Of a DNA stretch of 36,697 nucleotides, positions 24,667 through 33,612 are shown in pieces. Positions within the stretch are counted from its first letter, which is position 1. Every line of letters starts with the position of its first letter. A model generated the notes under the pieces. It saw only the letters and a program-made list of their open reading frames with translations. It ran no database searches and was not told the DNA's origin. The translations under genes were made by a program, and so were the position numbers. This stretch comes from JADGQM01 sp964505935 (GTDB lineage: Bacteria; Desulfobacterota; Syntrophobacteria; Syntrophobacterales; Syntrophobacteraceae): the NCBI GenBank assembly GCA_964505935.1, contig CAZDKX010000009.1:1-36697 (forward strand), read 5' to 3'.

Positions 24667-26139
24667 ATGACTACTGGAGATTATCTCATCTACCTGCTGC
24701 AGAGCGGACTCGGGAGCCTGGCCTCCTACCTTGCCGCCCACGTCCTGCTTTGTCTGGTTCCGGCCTTTTTCATCGCCGGAGGCCTCTCCGCCCTGTTTCC
24801 CAAGGAGGCCGTCACCAAACTGCTCGGACGTAACGCGCCGAAAACCGTGGCATACCCTGCTTCGGCTCTTGCTGCGAGCACGCTTGCGGTGTGCTCCTGC
24901 ACCATCGTCCCCCTCTTTGCCGGAATCTTTTACAAGGGGGCTGGGCTGGGACCGGCGATCACCTTTCTGTTCTTTGCACCCGCTGCGAACATCCTGGCCC
25001 TGGTTTATACCGGGGCCACTCTCGGCGCGGATTTCGCCATCGCGCGGATCATTCTCTCGCTGGTTTTCGGCATCGGTGTCGGCTTGATCATGGCCTTCAT
25101 CTTCCGGAAGGAAGACATCGCGCATGCGGAGGCGACGGATGCAGCCTATGTCGGAGAGGGAGGCCTGAAGGCAAGTACCATCGTCTTTCTGCTGCTCATG
25201 GTATCGCTCCTCATCTTCGGGACCCTCAAGGTCTCGATCCTTACCAACTCCTATGCCAGCTTCACGGTGCCCATACACGGCATGGACCGCTTCCAGGAAA
25301 TGCTCTATGCCTGGATCCCCTTCGACGAGTCAAAGGGCGAAGAGGGGGTAACGGCTCAAGGGGCGATCCTGATCGGCCTGCTCGCACTCATTGCCGTCTC
25401 CGCCTGGCGGGGGCTTGGCAACCTGCTCAACGGCTACAACCGATGGACGTGGGTTTCTCTCATGCTGATCGCGGCCACGCTCATCGTTGCCGCCACGCGG
25501 ATGGTCCCGACTGCCCAGGGCCTCGAGGTCTATCTTACGGGAAGGATGTTTGGCGTCATCCTGGCCATGTTTTGCATTCTATTCATGGCCTCGAGGTTCT
25601 TTGGCGAGTATGAGGTGCAGCAATGGCTCTGGGAAGCGTGGCGCTTCGTGAAGCAGATCTTCCCGCTGCTCATTGTCGGCGTGTTTGCGGTTGGCGTGAT
25701 CCGCCGCTTCATTCGGCCCGAATGGGTACAGGCGATCGCCGGAGACAACACGATCCCGGGCAACCTGGCCGGGGTGGTCTTCGGGGTCTTCATGTATTTT
25801 CCCACGCTGGTAGAAGTCCCCATCGCCAACATGTTCCTGTCCCTCGGGATGCATCGCGGCCCCCTGATCGCGTATCTCATGGCAGACCCGGAGCTCAGCC
25901 TGCAGAGCATTCTCGTCACCGCGACCATCATCGGCAAGAAGAAGGCGTGGACCTATGTGGGATGGGTGGCCCTCTTCAGTACGGTTTCAGGGCTCATCTA
26001 CGGCGCCTGGGTGGATGGTACCAGCATACTCATGCTGGGAGGCTACCTCGCAGTTTTCATTTTGCTGATGGCATCCGCCTTGTATTGGCTGCATAAGCGT
26101 GATCAGGCCTCACCTGTCGTGAGCACAAGCAAAGGCTAG
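24667..26139 (+). CDS. DUF318/ArsP-like permease
   Basis: The 490-residue protein has about ten hydrophobic helices in two halves with the permease-family motifs VCSCTIVPLFAGIFYKGAGL (about residues 75-94) and the PAANILALVYTG segment. The second half repeats the pattern around GVVFGVFMYFPTLVEVPIAN. Family members include ArsP, which exports trivalent organoarsenicals, and related proteins linked to metal efflux; the substrate here cannot be read from the sequence. The Cys pair C-S-C is conserved in the family. It sits between thiol-redox proteins and a CxxC mini-thioredoxin, the usual partners of this permease, suggesting a thiol-reactive or metalloid substrate. Confidence 0.82.
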   Translation: MTTGDYLIYLLQSGLGSLASYLAAHVLLCLVPAFFIAGGLSALFPKEAVTKLLGRNAPKTVAYPASALAASTLAVCSCTIVPLFAGIFYKGAGLGPAITFLFFAPAANILALVYTGATLGADFAIARIILSLVFGIGVGLIMAFIFRKEDIAHAEATDAAYVGEGGLKASTIVFLLLMVSLLIFGTLKVSILTNSYASFTVPIHGMDRFQEMLYAWIPFDESKGEEGVTAQGAILIGLLALIAVSAWRGLGNLLNGYNRWTWVSLMLIAATLIVAATRMVPTAQGLEVYLTGRMFGVILAMFCILFMASRFFGEYEVQQWLWEAWRFVKQIFPLLIVGVFAVGVIRRFIRPEWVQAIAGDNTIPGNLAGVVFGVFMYFPTLVEVPIANMFLSLGMHRGPLIAYLMADPELSLQSILVTATIIGKKKAWTYVGWVALFSTVSGLIYGAWVDGTSILMLGGYLAVFILLMASALYWLHKRDQASPVVSTSKG

Positions 26140-26234
26140 GGCGCGATTCCAAATCACCGTGTCATCTCGACCGAAGGGAGAGATCTCTTTGTCATAGGAA
26201 ATTATGATGAATCATGTCAAAAGGGAGGATGATG

Positions 26235-26468
26235 ATGAAAATTAAAGTGCTGGGGCCAGGTTGCCCCAAGTGTCAGCAGACAGAGAAGATCGTGAAGGAA
26301 GCAGTCGCCGAAAGTAGTGTAACGGCGAACGTCGAGAAAGTCTCCGACATCATGGAAATCACCAAGTACGGGGTGTTTGGAACCCCTGCCGTGGTGGTTG
26401 ACGGCCAGGTTAAATCCGTCGGCAAAATCCCCGGCAAGCAGGATGTCTTGAAGTGGATCAAAGAATAA
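26235..26468 (+). CDS. Mini-thioredoxin (redox-active disulfide protein 2 type)
   Basis: A 77-residue thioredoxin-fold protein with CPKC (Cys 10, Cys 13) and a conserved FGTPAVVVDGQV cis-proline region, without a signal peptide, so cytoplasmic. Three ATGs run in tandem at 26229, 26232 and 26235; the last is preferred because the ribosome site AGGGAGG ends at 26228. Members of this family are often encoded next to DUF318 permeases, as here, and may deliver electrons or metal to them. Confidence 0.88.
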   Translation: MKIKVLGPGCPKCQQTEKIVKEAVAESSVTANVEKVSDIMEITKYGVFGTPAVVVDGQVKSVGKIPGKQDVLKWIKE

Positions 26469-26494
26469 GATGCGAATCATCGAGGAGGAAAAAC

Positions 26495-26878
26495 ATGGCT
26501 GAAGAATGTTGTGTTCCCGGTGGCAACGTCATGATTCTCGCCTGCTCCGGCGGGTCAAATGTGGGGCAGCTTTCCAATCAGGCGGCGGTGGAGATGACCC
26601 AGGAAGGCTTTGGCAAGATGTTTTGTCTTGCCGGCATTGGCGGACAGCTGAGCGGTTTCGTTCAGTCGGCCAAGGACGTGCCCGAGATGGTGGTCATCGA
26701 TGGCTGCTCGGTGGGGTGCGCCAAGGCCTGTCTCGAAAATGCCGAAGTGCCCATGCAAAAGTACCTGGTGCTGACGGATCTCGATTTGGAGAAGAATAAG
26801 GACTTCAACCTCAAGCGTGAAGAGATCGACCGGGTGAAGCAGAGCATCAGAGCGTTGTTTTCGGATCGTCAGCAATAG
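26495..26878 (+). CDS. Putative zinc-binding protein, DGC domain
   Basis: The 127-residue product has Cys 5 and Cys 6 near its start, ILACSGGSNVGQLSNQAA, then the DGC motif of the family in VVIDGCSVGCAKACLENAE. The set of conserved cysteines suggests metal binding; no enzymatic role is established. GAGGAGG precedes ATG 26495. It lies 26 bp behind the mini-thioredoxin gene and completes the thioredoxin/permease operon. Confidence 0.85.
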   Translation: MAEECCVPGGNVMILACSGGSNVGQLSNQAAVEMTQEGFGKMFCLAGIGGQLSGFVQSAKDVPEMVVIDGCSVGCAKACLENAEVPMQKYLVLTDLDLEKNKDFNLKREEIDRVKQSIRALFSDRQQ

Positions 26879-26908
26879 CCCGCCGGAGGAAAAGGCAGGA
26901 TATCGGTC

Positions 26909-27031
26909 TTGAGCAATTGTTGTGAGCTTGACTGTCTCAAGAAACATGAGCGTGACCTCATAAGCTCCTCACCGGGAAGTGGCGGGCGAAGGGCTGCTGG
27001 CAGGATTGAAACAGGATCTTCACAGGCATAG
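26909..27031 (+). CDS. Possible 40-residue cysteine-rich peptide
   Basis: A TTG-initiated frame reads with CCELDC near the start and ends at TAG 27029. AGGCAGGA lies about nine bases upstream. It follows the DGC-domain gene by 30 bp on the same strand. No family is recognised. It could be a genuine short thiol peptide, the remains of a longer gene, or chance. Confidence 0.25.
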   Translation: MSNCCELDCLKKHERDLISSSPGSGGRRAAGRIETGSSQA

Positions 27032-27306
27032 AACATACCTTTGAACCTCGTGGAGACATGGCAATTAAAGGTTGTACTGAGCGTGCGTAATCTGGTAGTG
27101 ATGTTCTACTGAATAATGCGTGCAGCCGGTGGTGAATCTCCCCCAGCGAAAGTGCTTCGGATCATCCACGTTCCTTCTTCAGGTGTGTTGTTCAATCCCA
27201 ACGAGGTCTGACTGGTCGAAACAGGTGGGGGCTGTTTGGCTCCGAGCGATGGTCTTTTGGCTCCGGTTTTGTGCTTGACCGGGTGCGTGAGGGTGCGTTG
27301 GCGTCT
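27032..27306. other. Gap before the Cache-type kinase, no assignable feature
   Basis: No gene, clear promoter or repeat was identified here. The kinase frame is open upstream to a GTG at 27271 without a ribosome site. Confidence 0.3.
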
Positions 27307-29025
27307 ATGAACTGGTGGAGCAAACTGCGGCTTTTGGATATCCCGGAACAGGGAAGTTCTCCGGAACGGTATCGCGTCCTCCGAAGGAACATCATCTTCC
27401 TCATGCTCCTCGTGACGATTGTCCCGCTCTTTTTCATGGCCCTGATCAACTACCACGAATATCAGACCCGGCTCAAAGAGGAGATTGTCAATCCTCTGCG
27501 GGTGTTGGTAAACAAGACCAAGCATTCCTTCGAGCTGTTCCTGGCCGAGCGGCTCTCGGCGGTGAGTTTCGTTGCTTCCGCCTATCCCTTTGAACAGCTT
27601 GCCGAGGAAAAGGCCCTCAACCGCATTTTCAGTGCGATGAAGCAAGAGTTCGGCGGCTTCGTCGATCTCGGGTTGATCGACGACACGGGCCTGCAGGTGA
27701 GCTATATCGGGCCTTACAGTCTGAAGGACAAGAACTATGCCGACCAGTCCTGGTTCCATGAGGTCCAGATCCGCGGCTCTTACATCAGTGATGTGTTCAT
27801 GGGCTATCGGAGGTTTCCCCATGTTGTCATCGCAGCCCAGCACCGAACCGACCTCGGCCGCACCTGGATTCTGCGGGCGACCATCGACACGCAGAAATTC
27901 AACGACCTGATCGCCTCGATGGGGCTTGAGCCTAAGAGCGATGGTTTTCTCCTCAACAAGAGCGGTATCCTGCAGACCCCCTCAAAATCCTTGGGCGCGG
28001 TACTCGATCATCTGCCCTTTCCCTTACCGCCGGTGAGCTATGAGGCGAATGTGATTGAACAAACGGATCCCGAGGGAAGGCCGCTCCTGCTCGCCTACAC
28101 CTATTTTGTCCATGCCCCCTACGTTTTGATGGTGATCAAACAACCGAGTGAGGTGCTGAAATCCTGGTACACCCTCAAGATGGAGATTTTTTTCATCTTT
28201 TCGGCAAGCGTTCTGATCATCCTGCTGGTGGTTTTCAAGCTGACCGATCTGCTGGTGAGGCGCATGCGGGAGACCGAAGAAAGGCGCGAGGCGGCGTTCC
28301 GCGAGATCGAACACACGCACAAGCTCTCATCCATCGGCCGGTTGGCGGCGGGAGTCGCGCATGAGATCAACAATCCCATGGCCATTATCAATGAAAAAGC
28401 GGGGCTGATGAAGGACCTTATCGAGTACGGCAGCAGTTTCGCCGAGCAGGATAAGTTCCTTTCCCTGACCGATGCCATTTTGCAGTCGGTCAATCGCTGC
28501 CGCTCGATCACCCATCGCCTGCTGGGATTTGCGCGCCGCATGGAAGTCCAGATCGAAGTCCTGGATCTGAATGAGGTGATCCGGGAGACGCTCACCTTCC
28601 TTGAAAAGGAATCACAATACCGCAACATTGAATTCAACTTGCAGCTGGCAGAGGATTTGCCGCAAATCGCATCGGATCGTGGACAGCTGCAGCAGGTCTT
28701 TCTGAACCTCCTCAACAATGCTCTTGCCGCAGTGGGAGACGGCGGTACCATTTCCGTCACTACGCGGGAAAAAGACTCCGACACGATAACGGTCTGCGTT
28801 GAGGATGATGGTTGCGGCATGTCCGAAGAAACCCTCAAGCATCTCTTTGAACCTTTCTACACCACCAAAAAAGGTGAGGGGACAGGATTGGGCCTGCCCA
28901 TCACCTATGGCATTGTGAAGAAGCTTGGTGGGGATATCACGGTCCAAAGTATGGAAGGCAGGGGAACCACTTTTACCATTTACTTGCCCAAGAGATCAGA
29001 AGTGGCAGCGGGGAGAGGATTTTGA
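27307..29025 (+). CDS. Cache-domain sensor histidine kinase
   Basis: The 572-residue membrane kinase has a first helix (about 27-48), an extracytoplasmic dCache-like sensor (about 50-290, with GLIDDTGLQVSYIGPYSL and YRRFPHVVIAAQ), a second helix (about 294-314), a HisKA domain with phospho-His in AAGVAHEINNPMA (about 353), and a full HATPase (FLNLLNNALAAVGDGG, EDDGCGMSEE, GTGLGLPITYGI). Such sensors bind small organic molecules. ATG 27307 is chosen because the upstream extension is unlike a kinase start. A receiver gene begins right at its stop codon (TGA-ATG), so the two form an operon with the SulP gene downstream. Confidence 0.92.
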   Translation: MNWWSKLRLLDIPEQGSSPERYRVLRRNIIFLMLLVTIVPLFFMALINYHEYQTRLKEEIVNPLRVLVNKTKHSFELFLAERLSAVSFVASAYPFEQLAEEKALNRIFSAMKQEFGGFVDLGLIDDTGLQVSYIGPYSLKDKNYADQSWFHEVQIRGSYISDVFMGYRRFPHVVIAAQHRTDLGRTWILRATIDTQKFNDLIASMGLEPKSDGFLLNKSGILQTPSKSLGAVLDHLPFPLPPVSYEANVIEQTDPEGRPLLLAYTYFVHAPYVLMVIKQPSEVLKSWYTLKMEIFFIFSASVLIILLVVFKLTDLLVRRMRETEERREAAFREIEHTHKLSSIGRLAAGVAHEINNPMAIINEKAGLMKDLIEYGSSFAEQDKFLSLTDAILQSVNRCRSITHRLLGFARRMEVQIEVLDLNEVIRETLTFLEKESQYRNIEFNLQLAEDLPQIASDRGQLQQVFLNLLNNALAAVGDGGTISVTTREKDSDTITVCVEDDGCGMSEETLKHLFEPFYTTKKGEGTGLGLPITYGIVKKLGGDITVQSMEGRGTTFTIYLPKRSEVAAGRGF

Positions 29026-29424
29026 ATGAAACGCTGTAAAGTACTGCTGGTGGATGACGAAGCGGAATTCGCCGCGACTCTGGCGGAAAGATTGACGCTG
29101 AGGGGTATGGATGCGAGGACGGCTTCCCGTGGGGAAGAGGCGCTTGCGCTTCTGGAGAGTGATCCCCCGGACGTGGTGGTATTGGATGTGATGATGCCGG
29201 GGCTGGGAGGCATCCAGGTGCTGCAGCGTATCAAGAGACAGTATCCAAAGATCCAGGTGATTCTTCTGACGGGCATGACTGCTGCCGTTGAGGCCGAGGA
29301 GGCGCGGCGCCTGGGCGCGTTTGATTGCCTGATGAAGCCTTTACGGATCGATGAACTGATCCGGGTGATTGGCGAAGCGGTCGCCGTCGGCGGGGAGCGG
29401 CATCCGGCCTCCCCTCCTGCTTAG
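29026..29424 (+). CDS. Stand-alone CheY-like receiver protein
   Basis: This 132-residue protein is only a receiver domain: DDE acidic cluster at 10-12, phospho-acceptor Asp 54 (VVLDVMMPG), Thr 81 (ILLTGM) and Lys 103 (LMKPLR). It has no output domain, so it acts by protein contact or as a phosphate relay. It abuts the preceding kinase gene with no gap and precedes the SulP transporter by 28 bp. It is one of three intact single-domain receivers in the cluster, all closely similar in layout. Confidence 0.93.
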   Translation: MKRCKVLLVDDEAEFAATLAERLTLRGMDARTASRGEEALALLESDPPDVVVLDVMMPGLGGIQVLQRIKRQYPKIQVILLTGMTAAVEAEEARRLGAFDCLMKPLRIDELIRVIGEAVAVGGERHPASPPA

Positions 29425-29452
29425 CCTCCAACTTTTCCTTGGATGAAGACTG

Positions 29453-31615
29453 ATGGTACGGAGAGTTTTTCCTTTCCTCGAATGGATCAGGTTTGTCAAC
29501 GTCGGCAGCCTCAGGAATGACTTCCTTGCGGGCCTGACGGTGGCGCTCATCCTGATCCCCCAGTCCATGGCTTACGCGCAGCTGGCCGGCATGCCGGTCC
29601 AGTACGGCTTGTATGCCTCCCTGTTACCGCCGTTGCTTGCGGCGCTATTTGGTTCCAGCAGGCAGCTTGCTACCGGTCCCGTGGCGATTGTGTCGCTCAT
29701 GACTGCAGCGGCGCTGGCACCGCTGGCGACCGTGGGCAGTGAGGCTTTCGTCGCTTACGCGATCATTCTGGCCTTGATCGTGGGCCTCTTCCAATTCTGC
29801 CTCGGGGTCTTCCGGCTCGGTCTGGTAGTCAACTTTCTCTCCCACCCGGTCGTGAACGGCTTCACCAACGCCGGTGCGCTCATCATTGCCAGCTCCCAGC
29901 TCTCAAAAATGTTCGATGTGTATGTCGATGAAGCAGCGCACCACTACGAAACGATTTACCGAGTCCTCAAAGCCGCGCTCCATTTCACCCACTGGCCCAC
30001 GCTGGGGCTGGGGGTGCTCGCGTTTGGCATCATGTACGGGCTGCGCCGGCTCAATCCCAGAATCCCGTACGTCCTGGTGGCGGTGGTGGTGACCACCCTC
30101 ATTTCCTGGGCTACCGGCTACGAAAACAACACCCGGGTACCCCTCGAAGCCATCGCTTCCCAGGAGGTTCGGAATCAAATCGTGGATTTCAATACCGCGG
30201 TGAACAGCATCAACCGGCTTGCGGCCGACCGCACGGCCCTGACTCCCCGGATCAGCGAGGCAGAACAACAGGACGGTCCCCACTCGGCGAAGGTCCTGGA
30301 GCTGCAATACCAGGCCCTGGTCCTGAGCATGCGGATGGAGGAACAGAAGGAGCAAGCCCACCGCTGCCGGGAAAGCCTCCGCCATCTCCTGTTTGAGGGC
30401 GTGGCGGCCCCTGACGGTCAGCGTCTGTTCTACCCCAAGGGGGAACTGCCCCACGACCGGAAGGGTGAGGGCGTGACCTGGAGACTCAGAGTCGGCAACC
30501 GCCCTCTCGATCCTCAGGCGGTCATCATGCGGGGGGGCGGCAGCGTGGTGGGGGCGGTTCCCCAGGGGTTGCCGTCATTCACCCTACCCCAGCTCGACCT
30601 GAAGGTGGTGCTGCATCTTCTGCCCATTGCCGCGATCATCTCGCTGCTGGGTTTCATGGAGGCCATCTCCATCGCCAAGGCCATGGCGGGCAAAACCGGA
30701 CAGCGGCTTGATCCCAACCAGGAGCTCATCGGCCAGGGCATAGCCAATATCCTTGGGGCGATGGCCAAGAGCTTTCCGGTTTCGGGCTCTTTCTCGAGAT
30801 CGGCCGTAAACCTTCAATCCGGAGCGGTAACCGGCTTGTCCAGTGTCTTCACGAGTCTGACCGTCGGCGTGGTGCTGCTCTTTTTCACTCCGCTCCTCTA
30901 CTATCTGCCGCAATCCGTCCTGGCGGCGGTGATCATGATGGCCGTCATCGGCCTGCTGAATGTCTCCGGTTTCATTCATGCCTGGAAAGCGCAATGGTAT
31001 GATGGGGTGTTTTCGGTGACAACCTTTGTCTGCACCCTGTTGACGGCGCCCCATCTCGACAGGGGCATCATGATCGGGGTGTTGCTGTCGCTGGGGATGT
31101 TCCTCTATAAGAGTATGCGACCCCAAATGACCACCCTTTCCATGTACGCCGACCGTTCTTATCGGAGCGCGCAGGATTTCGGGCTCAAGGAATGCCGGCA
31201 CATCGCCATGATCCGGTTCGAAGGGAGCCTGTTCTATGCCAATGCCGGCTTCCTGGAAGACCAGATCACCGAACTCCTGACGACCAAGCGGGAGCTGAAG
31301 CACATTCTGATTGTGGCCAACGGGATCAACGCCATGGATGCCTCGGGCGAGGAAATGCTTTCCTTGATTGTGGATCGTTTGAGGAGTGGGGGCTATGATA
31401 TATCCTTCAGCGGTCTGAATGAGAACGTCCTGGCCGTGATGAAACGCACTCATTTGTATGAGAAGATCGGTGAGGATCACATCTTCTCCACCCGATACCG
31501 GGCGGTCGAGGTGATTCACGCCCGGTCGCACACGCAGTGCAAGGAAGAGACCTGCCCCCTGCTTTCCGTGTGTTTCCTGGATGAACCGTCGGGCTTGGCC
31601 CCTGTAGACGCATAA
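29453..31615 (+). CDS. SulP anion transporter with large loop insertion and C-terminal STAS domain
   Basis: The 720-residue protein starts with the SulP core (FLAGLTVALILIPQSMAYAQ near residue 24, then PVQYGLYASLLPPLLAALFG). The core resumes around GLPSFTLPQLDL and carries GSFSRSAVNLQSG. Between residues about 224 and 360, where family members have a short loop, lies an insertion of about 135 residues rich in Glu/Gln/Arg helix, probably coiled coil (EAEQQDGPHSAKVLELQYQA). A STAS domain (about 582-690, FEGSLFYANAGFLED ... MDASGEEML) and a short Cys tail (CKEETCPLLSVC) follow. SulP proteins move sulfate, bicarbonate or other anions. It sits inside a run of two-component genes, so transport and signalling may be linked. 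Confidence 0.9.
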   Translation: MVRRVFPFLEWIRFVNVGSLRNDFLAGLTVALILIPQSMAYAQLAGMPVQYGLYASLLPPLLAALFGSSRQLATGPVAIVSLMTAAALAPLATVGSEAFVAYAIILALIVGLFQFCLGVFRLGLVVNFLSHPVVNGFTNAGALIIASSQLSKMFDVYVDEAAHHYETIYRVLKAALHFTHWPTLGLGVLAFGIMYGLRRLNPRIPYVLVAVVVTTLISWATGYENNTRVPLEAIASQEVRNQIVDFNTAVNSINRLAADRTALTPRISEAEQQDGPHSAKVLELQYQALVLSMRMEEQKEQAHRCRESLRHLLFEGVAAPDGQRLFYPKGELPHDRKGEGVTWRLRVGNRPLDPQAVIMRGGGSVVGAVPQGLPSFTLPQLDLKVVLHLLPIAAIISLLGFMEAISIAKAMAGKTGQRLDPNQELIGQGIANILGAMAKSFPVSGSFSRSAVNLQSGAVTGLSSVFTSLTVGVVLLFFTPLLYYLPQSVLAAVIMMAVIGLLNVSGFIHAWKAQWYDGVFSVTTFVCTLLTAPHLDRGIMIGVLLSLGMFLYKSMRPQMTTLSMYADRSYRSAQDFGLKECRHIAMIRFEGSLFYANAGFLEDQITELLTTKRELKHILIVANGINAMDASGEEMLSLIVDRLRSGGYDISFSGLNENVLAVMKRTHLYEKIGEDHIFSTRYRAVEVIHARSHTQCKEETCPLLSVCFLDEPSGLAPVDA

Positions 31616-31627
31616 GGAAGATGGAGC

Positions 31628-32851
31628 ATGCCAGTCATTGCGATTTTTGGTGGTTCTTACTGCAACGCAGAAGAGGTGGCCGAAAAGGTCGCCCTGGATT
31701 TGGGGTACGAGGCGATTCCGGACCTGGCCATCATGGCTGAGGCGAGCAAACGCTTTGACATCGAGGAAAGCAAACTCGCTCGGGCCATAGCGGGAAAGAC
31801 TTCCATCTTCAACAAATTCACCCATGAAAAGGAACGTTCCCTCGCTTGCCTCAGAGTGGTCCTTGCCGATTGCCTCAAACAGGATGATCTGCTCTTTCTG
31901 GGATATCTTGGCCTGTTCATCCCCCGGGAGATTTCGCATGTGCTGAAAGTCTGCCTCATCGCCGATTTGAAATACCGAGCCGGCTTGGCGGCCGATGCCG
32001 AAGGTTTGTCCGAAAAGGACGCGCTGAAGCGCATTCACAAAGACGATGAGGCCCGCGTCCTCTGGGTGGAACAGCTCTTCCAGAAACGCGACCCCTGGGC
32101 CCCCGATTTGTACGACATGGTGATCCCGATGGACAAGAACAGCGTGGCTGCTGCTGCCCAGCTCATTGCCACCAATCTGCAAAAGGATGTGCTGCAGGTG
32201 ACGGCATCCTCCAGGCAGGCACTGGAGGACTTCGTGCTGGCAGCCGAGGTGGAGTTGAAGCTGGCGCGGGAGGGCCATGACGTTGCGGTGTCCGCCAAGG
32301 AGGGAAACGTTCTGTTGACCATCAACAAACATGTGCTCATGCTCTCCTCGCTCGAGGAGGAGCTCAGGAAGATTGTCGGCAGCATCCCCGGGGTCAGGAG
32401 TGTGGCGACCAAGGTGGGCGCGGGGTATTATCAGTCGGATATTTATCGGAAGTTTGACTTCGAGGTCCCGGTACCTTCGAAGGTCCTCCTGGTGGATGAT
32501 GAACGCGAGTTTGTGCAGACGCTCTCCGAACGCCTGCAAATGCGTGCTTTTGGCTCGGCGGTGGTCTATGACGGCGAAGAAGCCCTTTCGGTCATCGAGG
32601 AAGATGAGCCGGAGGTGATGGTCCTGGACCTCAAAATGCCGGGAGTCGATGGTCTGGAGGTATTGAGGAGGGTCAAGCACGACCATCCCGATGTGGAGGT
32701 GATTGTGCTGACCGGGCACGGTTCGAGGGAGATCAAGGAGCGCTGCCTGGAGTTGGGTGCTTGCGCCTACTTGGAAAAACCCGTCGACCTGGACACCCTG
32801 ACTCGAACCATGCAGGAAGCCTACCGCAAAGTGAGACAGAGAAAAACATAG
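31628..32851 (+). CDS. Fusion of cytidylate-kinase-like, BON-like and receiver domains
   Basis: Residues 1 to about 190 resemble the cytidylate kinase-like family (IAIFGGSYCNAEEVAEKVAL, then KRFDIEESKLARAIAG, and YDMVIPMDKNSVAAAAQLI). The P-loop position reads GGSYCNAEE without the usual Gly-Lys, so nucleotide kinase activity is doubtful. About 198-275 looks like a BON domain (AKEGNVLLTINKHVLMLSSL ... IPGVRSVATKV). About 285-405 is a complete receiver (LLVDDE, phospho-Asp in VLDLKMPGVDG, Thr in VLTGHG, Lys in LEKPVD). The fused receiver implies that phosphorylation controls the kinase-like part. The product has 407 residues with GGAAGATGGAG before ATG 31628, 12 bp after the SulP gene. Confidence 0.82.
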   Translation: MPVIAIFGGSYCNAEEVAEKVALDLGYEAIPDLAIMAEASKRFDIEESKLARAIAGKTSIFNKFTHEKERSLACLRVVLADCLKQDDLLFLGYLGLFIPREISHVLKVCLIADLKYRAGLAADAEGLSEKDALKRIHKDDEARVLWVEQLFQKRDPWAPDLYDMVIPMDKNSVAAAAQLIATNLQKDVLQVTASSRQALEDFVLAAEVELKLAREGHDVAVSAKEGNVLLTINKHVLMLSSLEEELRKIVGSIPGVRSVATKVGAGYYQSDIYRKFDFEVPVPSKVLLVDDEREFVQTLSERLQMRAFGSAVVYDGEEALSVIEEDEPEVMVLDLKMPGVDGLEVLRRVKHDHPDVEVIVLTGHGSREIKERCLELGACAYLEKPVDLDTLTRTMQEAYRKVRQRKT

Positions 32852-32916
32852 ACCAACTGCCGCGGGGCCATGCCTTGCTTGGGGATCGCACCGCAAAGCG
32901 ATCCGGGAAAAGAACG

Positions 32917-33612
32917 GTGGAAAAAGACCTGAGGGAAGTCGCGTTTCTGGGCAGAATAACCGCAGCCTTCACCCATGAAATGAAGAACGTGCTGGCCATC
33001 ATCAAGGAATCCGCGGGACTCATGGAAGATCTCTTTTTCCTGGGCCAGGAGGTCCCATTTCCGCACAGAGACAGGTTGATTCGCTGTCTCACAACCATTC
33101 AGGCGCAGACCAAACGCGGGGTCGAACTGTCCGGCCGGCTCAACCGCTTTGCCCACAGTCCGGACGAAGCAGTGGCTACCGTGGACCTCAATGCAATGCT
33201 TGAGCAAATCGTCCTTCTGTCGGAGCGCTTTGCCAGACTGAAGGGGATAGCGCTGAGCTTGAATCCGCATGAGGCGGCCTTGAACGTGCTCGTATCTCCC
33301 ATGGGGCTGCAGATGGTGCTTTTCGAGTGTCTGGAGCGCTGCTGGGAAAGCATGGGGCCAGGCGGCAATGTCAATGTGTCCGTCGCCCCCAAAGGAAAAG
33401 AGGCGGTCGTCACTTTCTGCTGTCAGAACGCGGCTGACATTGCTGAAGGCTTCTCGGTTCCCTTTCCCGGAACTGAAACATGCGAGGCGATCAAGCGGGT
33501 TGCGGCCGGTTTCCCTTGTCGCATTACCTGCCGTGCCTCCGGACCAGGCCTGGAATTGACTCTGCCAATTGTCGGTGAGCGACTGTCCCATAACATCCAT
33601 GCGGCCCCGTAG
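32917..33612 (+). CDS. Kinase-like protein with HisKA H-box and degenerate ATP-binding region
   Basis: The start is uncertain (GTG 32917, or TTG 32878). The product of about 231 residues has a HisKA-like helix with phospho-acceptor His in ITAAFTHEMKNVLAIIKESA and a second helix (RGVELSGRLNRFAH). The following HATPase-like domain lacks recognisable N, G1 and G2 boxes (LFECLERCWESMGPGG, then VTFCCQNAADIAEGF). It therefore probably cannot use ATP and may instead be a phosphotransfer protein that accepts phosphate from, or returns it to, receivers. It follows the kinase-BON-receiver gene and precedes two receivers. There is no membrane segment. Confidence 0.72.
   Translation: MEKDLREVAFLGRITAAFTHEMKNVLAIIKESAGLMEDLFFLGQEVPFPHRDRLIRCLTTIQAQTKRGVELSGRLNRFAHSPDEAVATVDLNAMLEQIVLLSERFARLKGIALSLNPHEAALNVLVSPMGLQMVLFECLERCWESMGPGGNVNVSVAPKGKEAVVTFCCQNAADIAEGFSVPFPGTETCEAIKRVAAGFPCRITCRASGPGLELTLPIVGERLSHNIHAAP

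Noticed and set aside
30584..32896. A 770-codon open frame on the minus strand opposite the SulP and kinase-BON-receiver genes
   Set aside because: It is antisense to two well-supported genes, its translation is rich in His/Gln/Arg with no domain, and it arises from codon bias on the coding strand.
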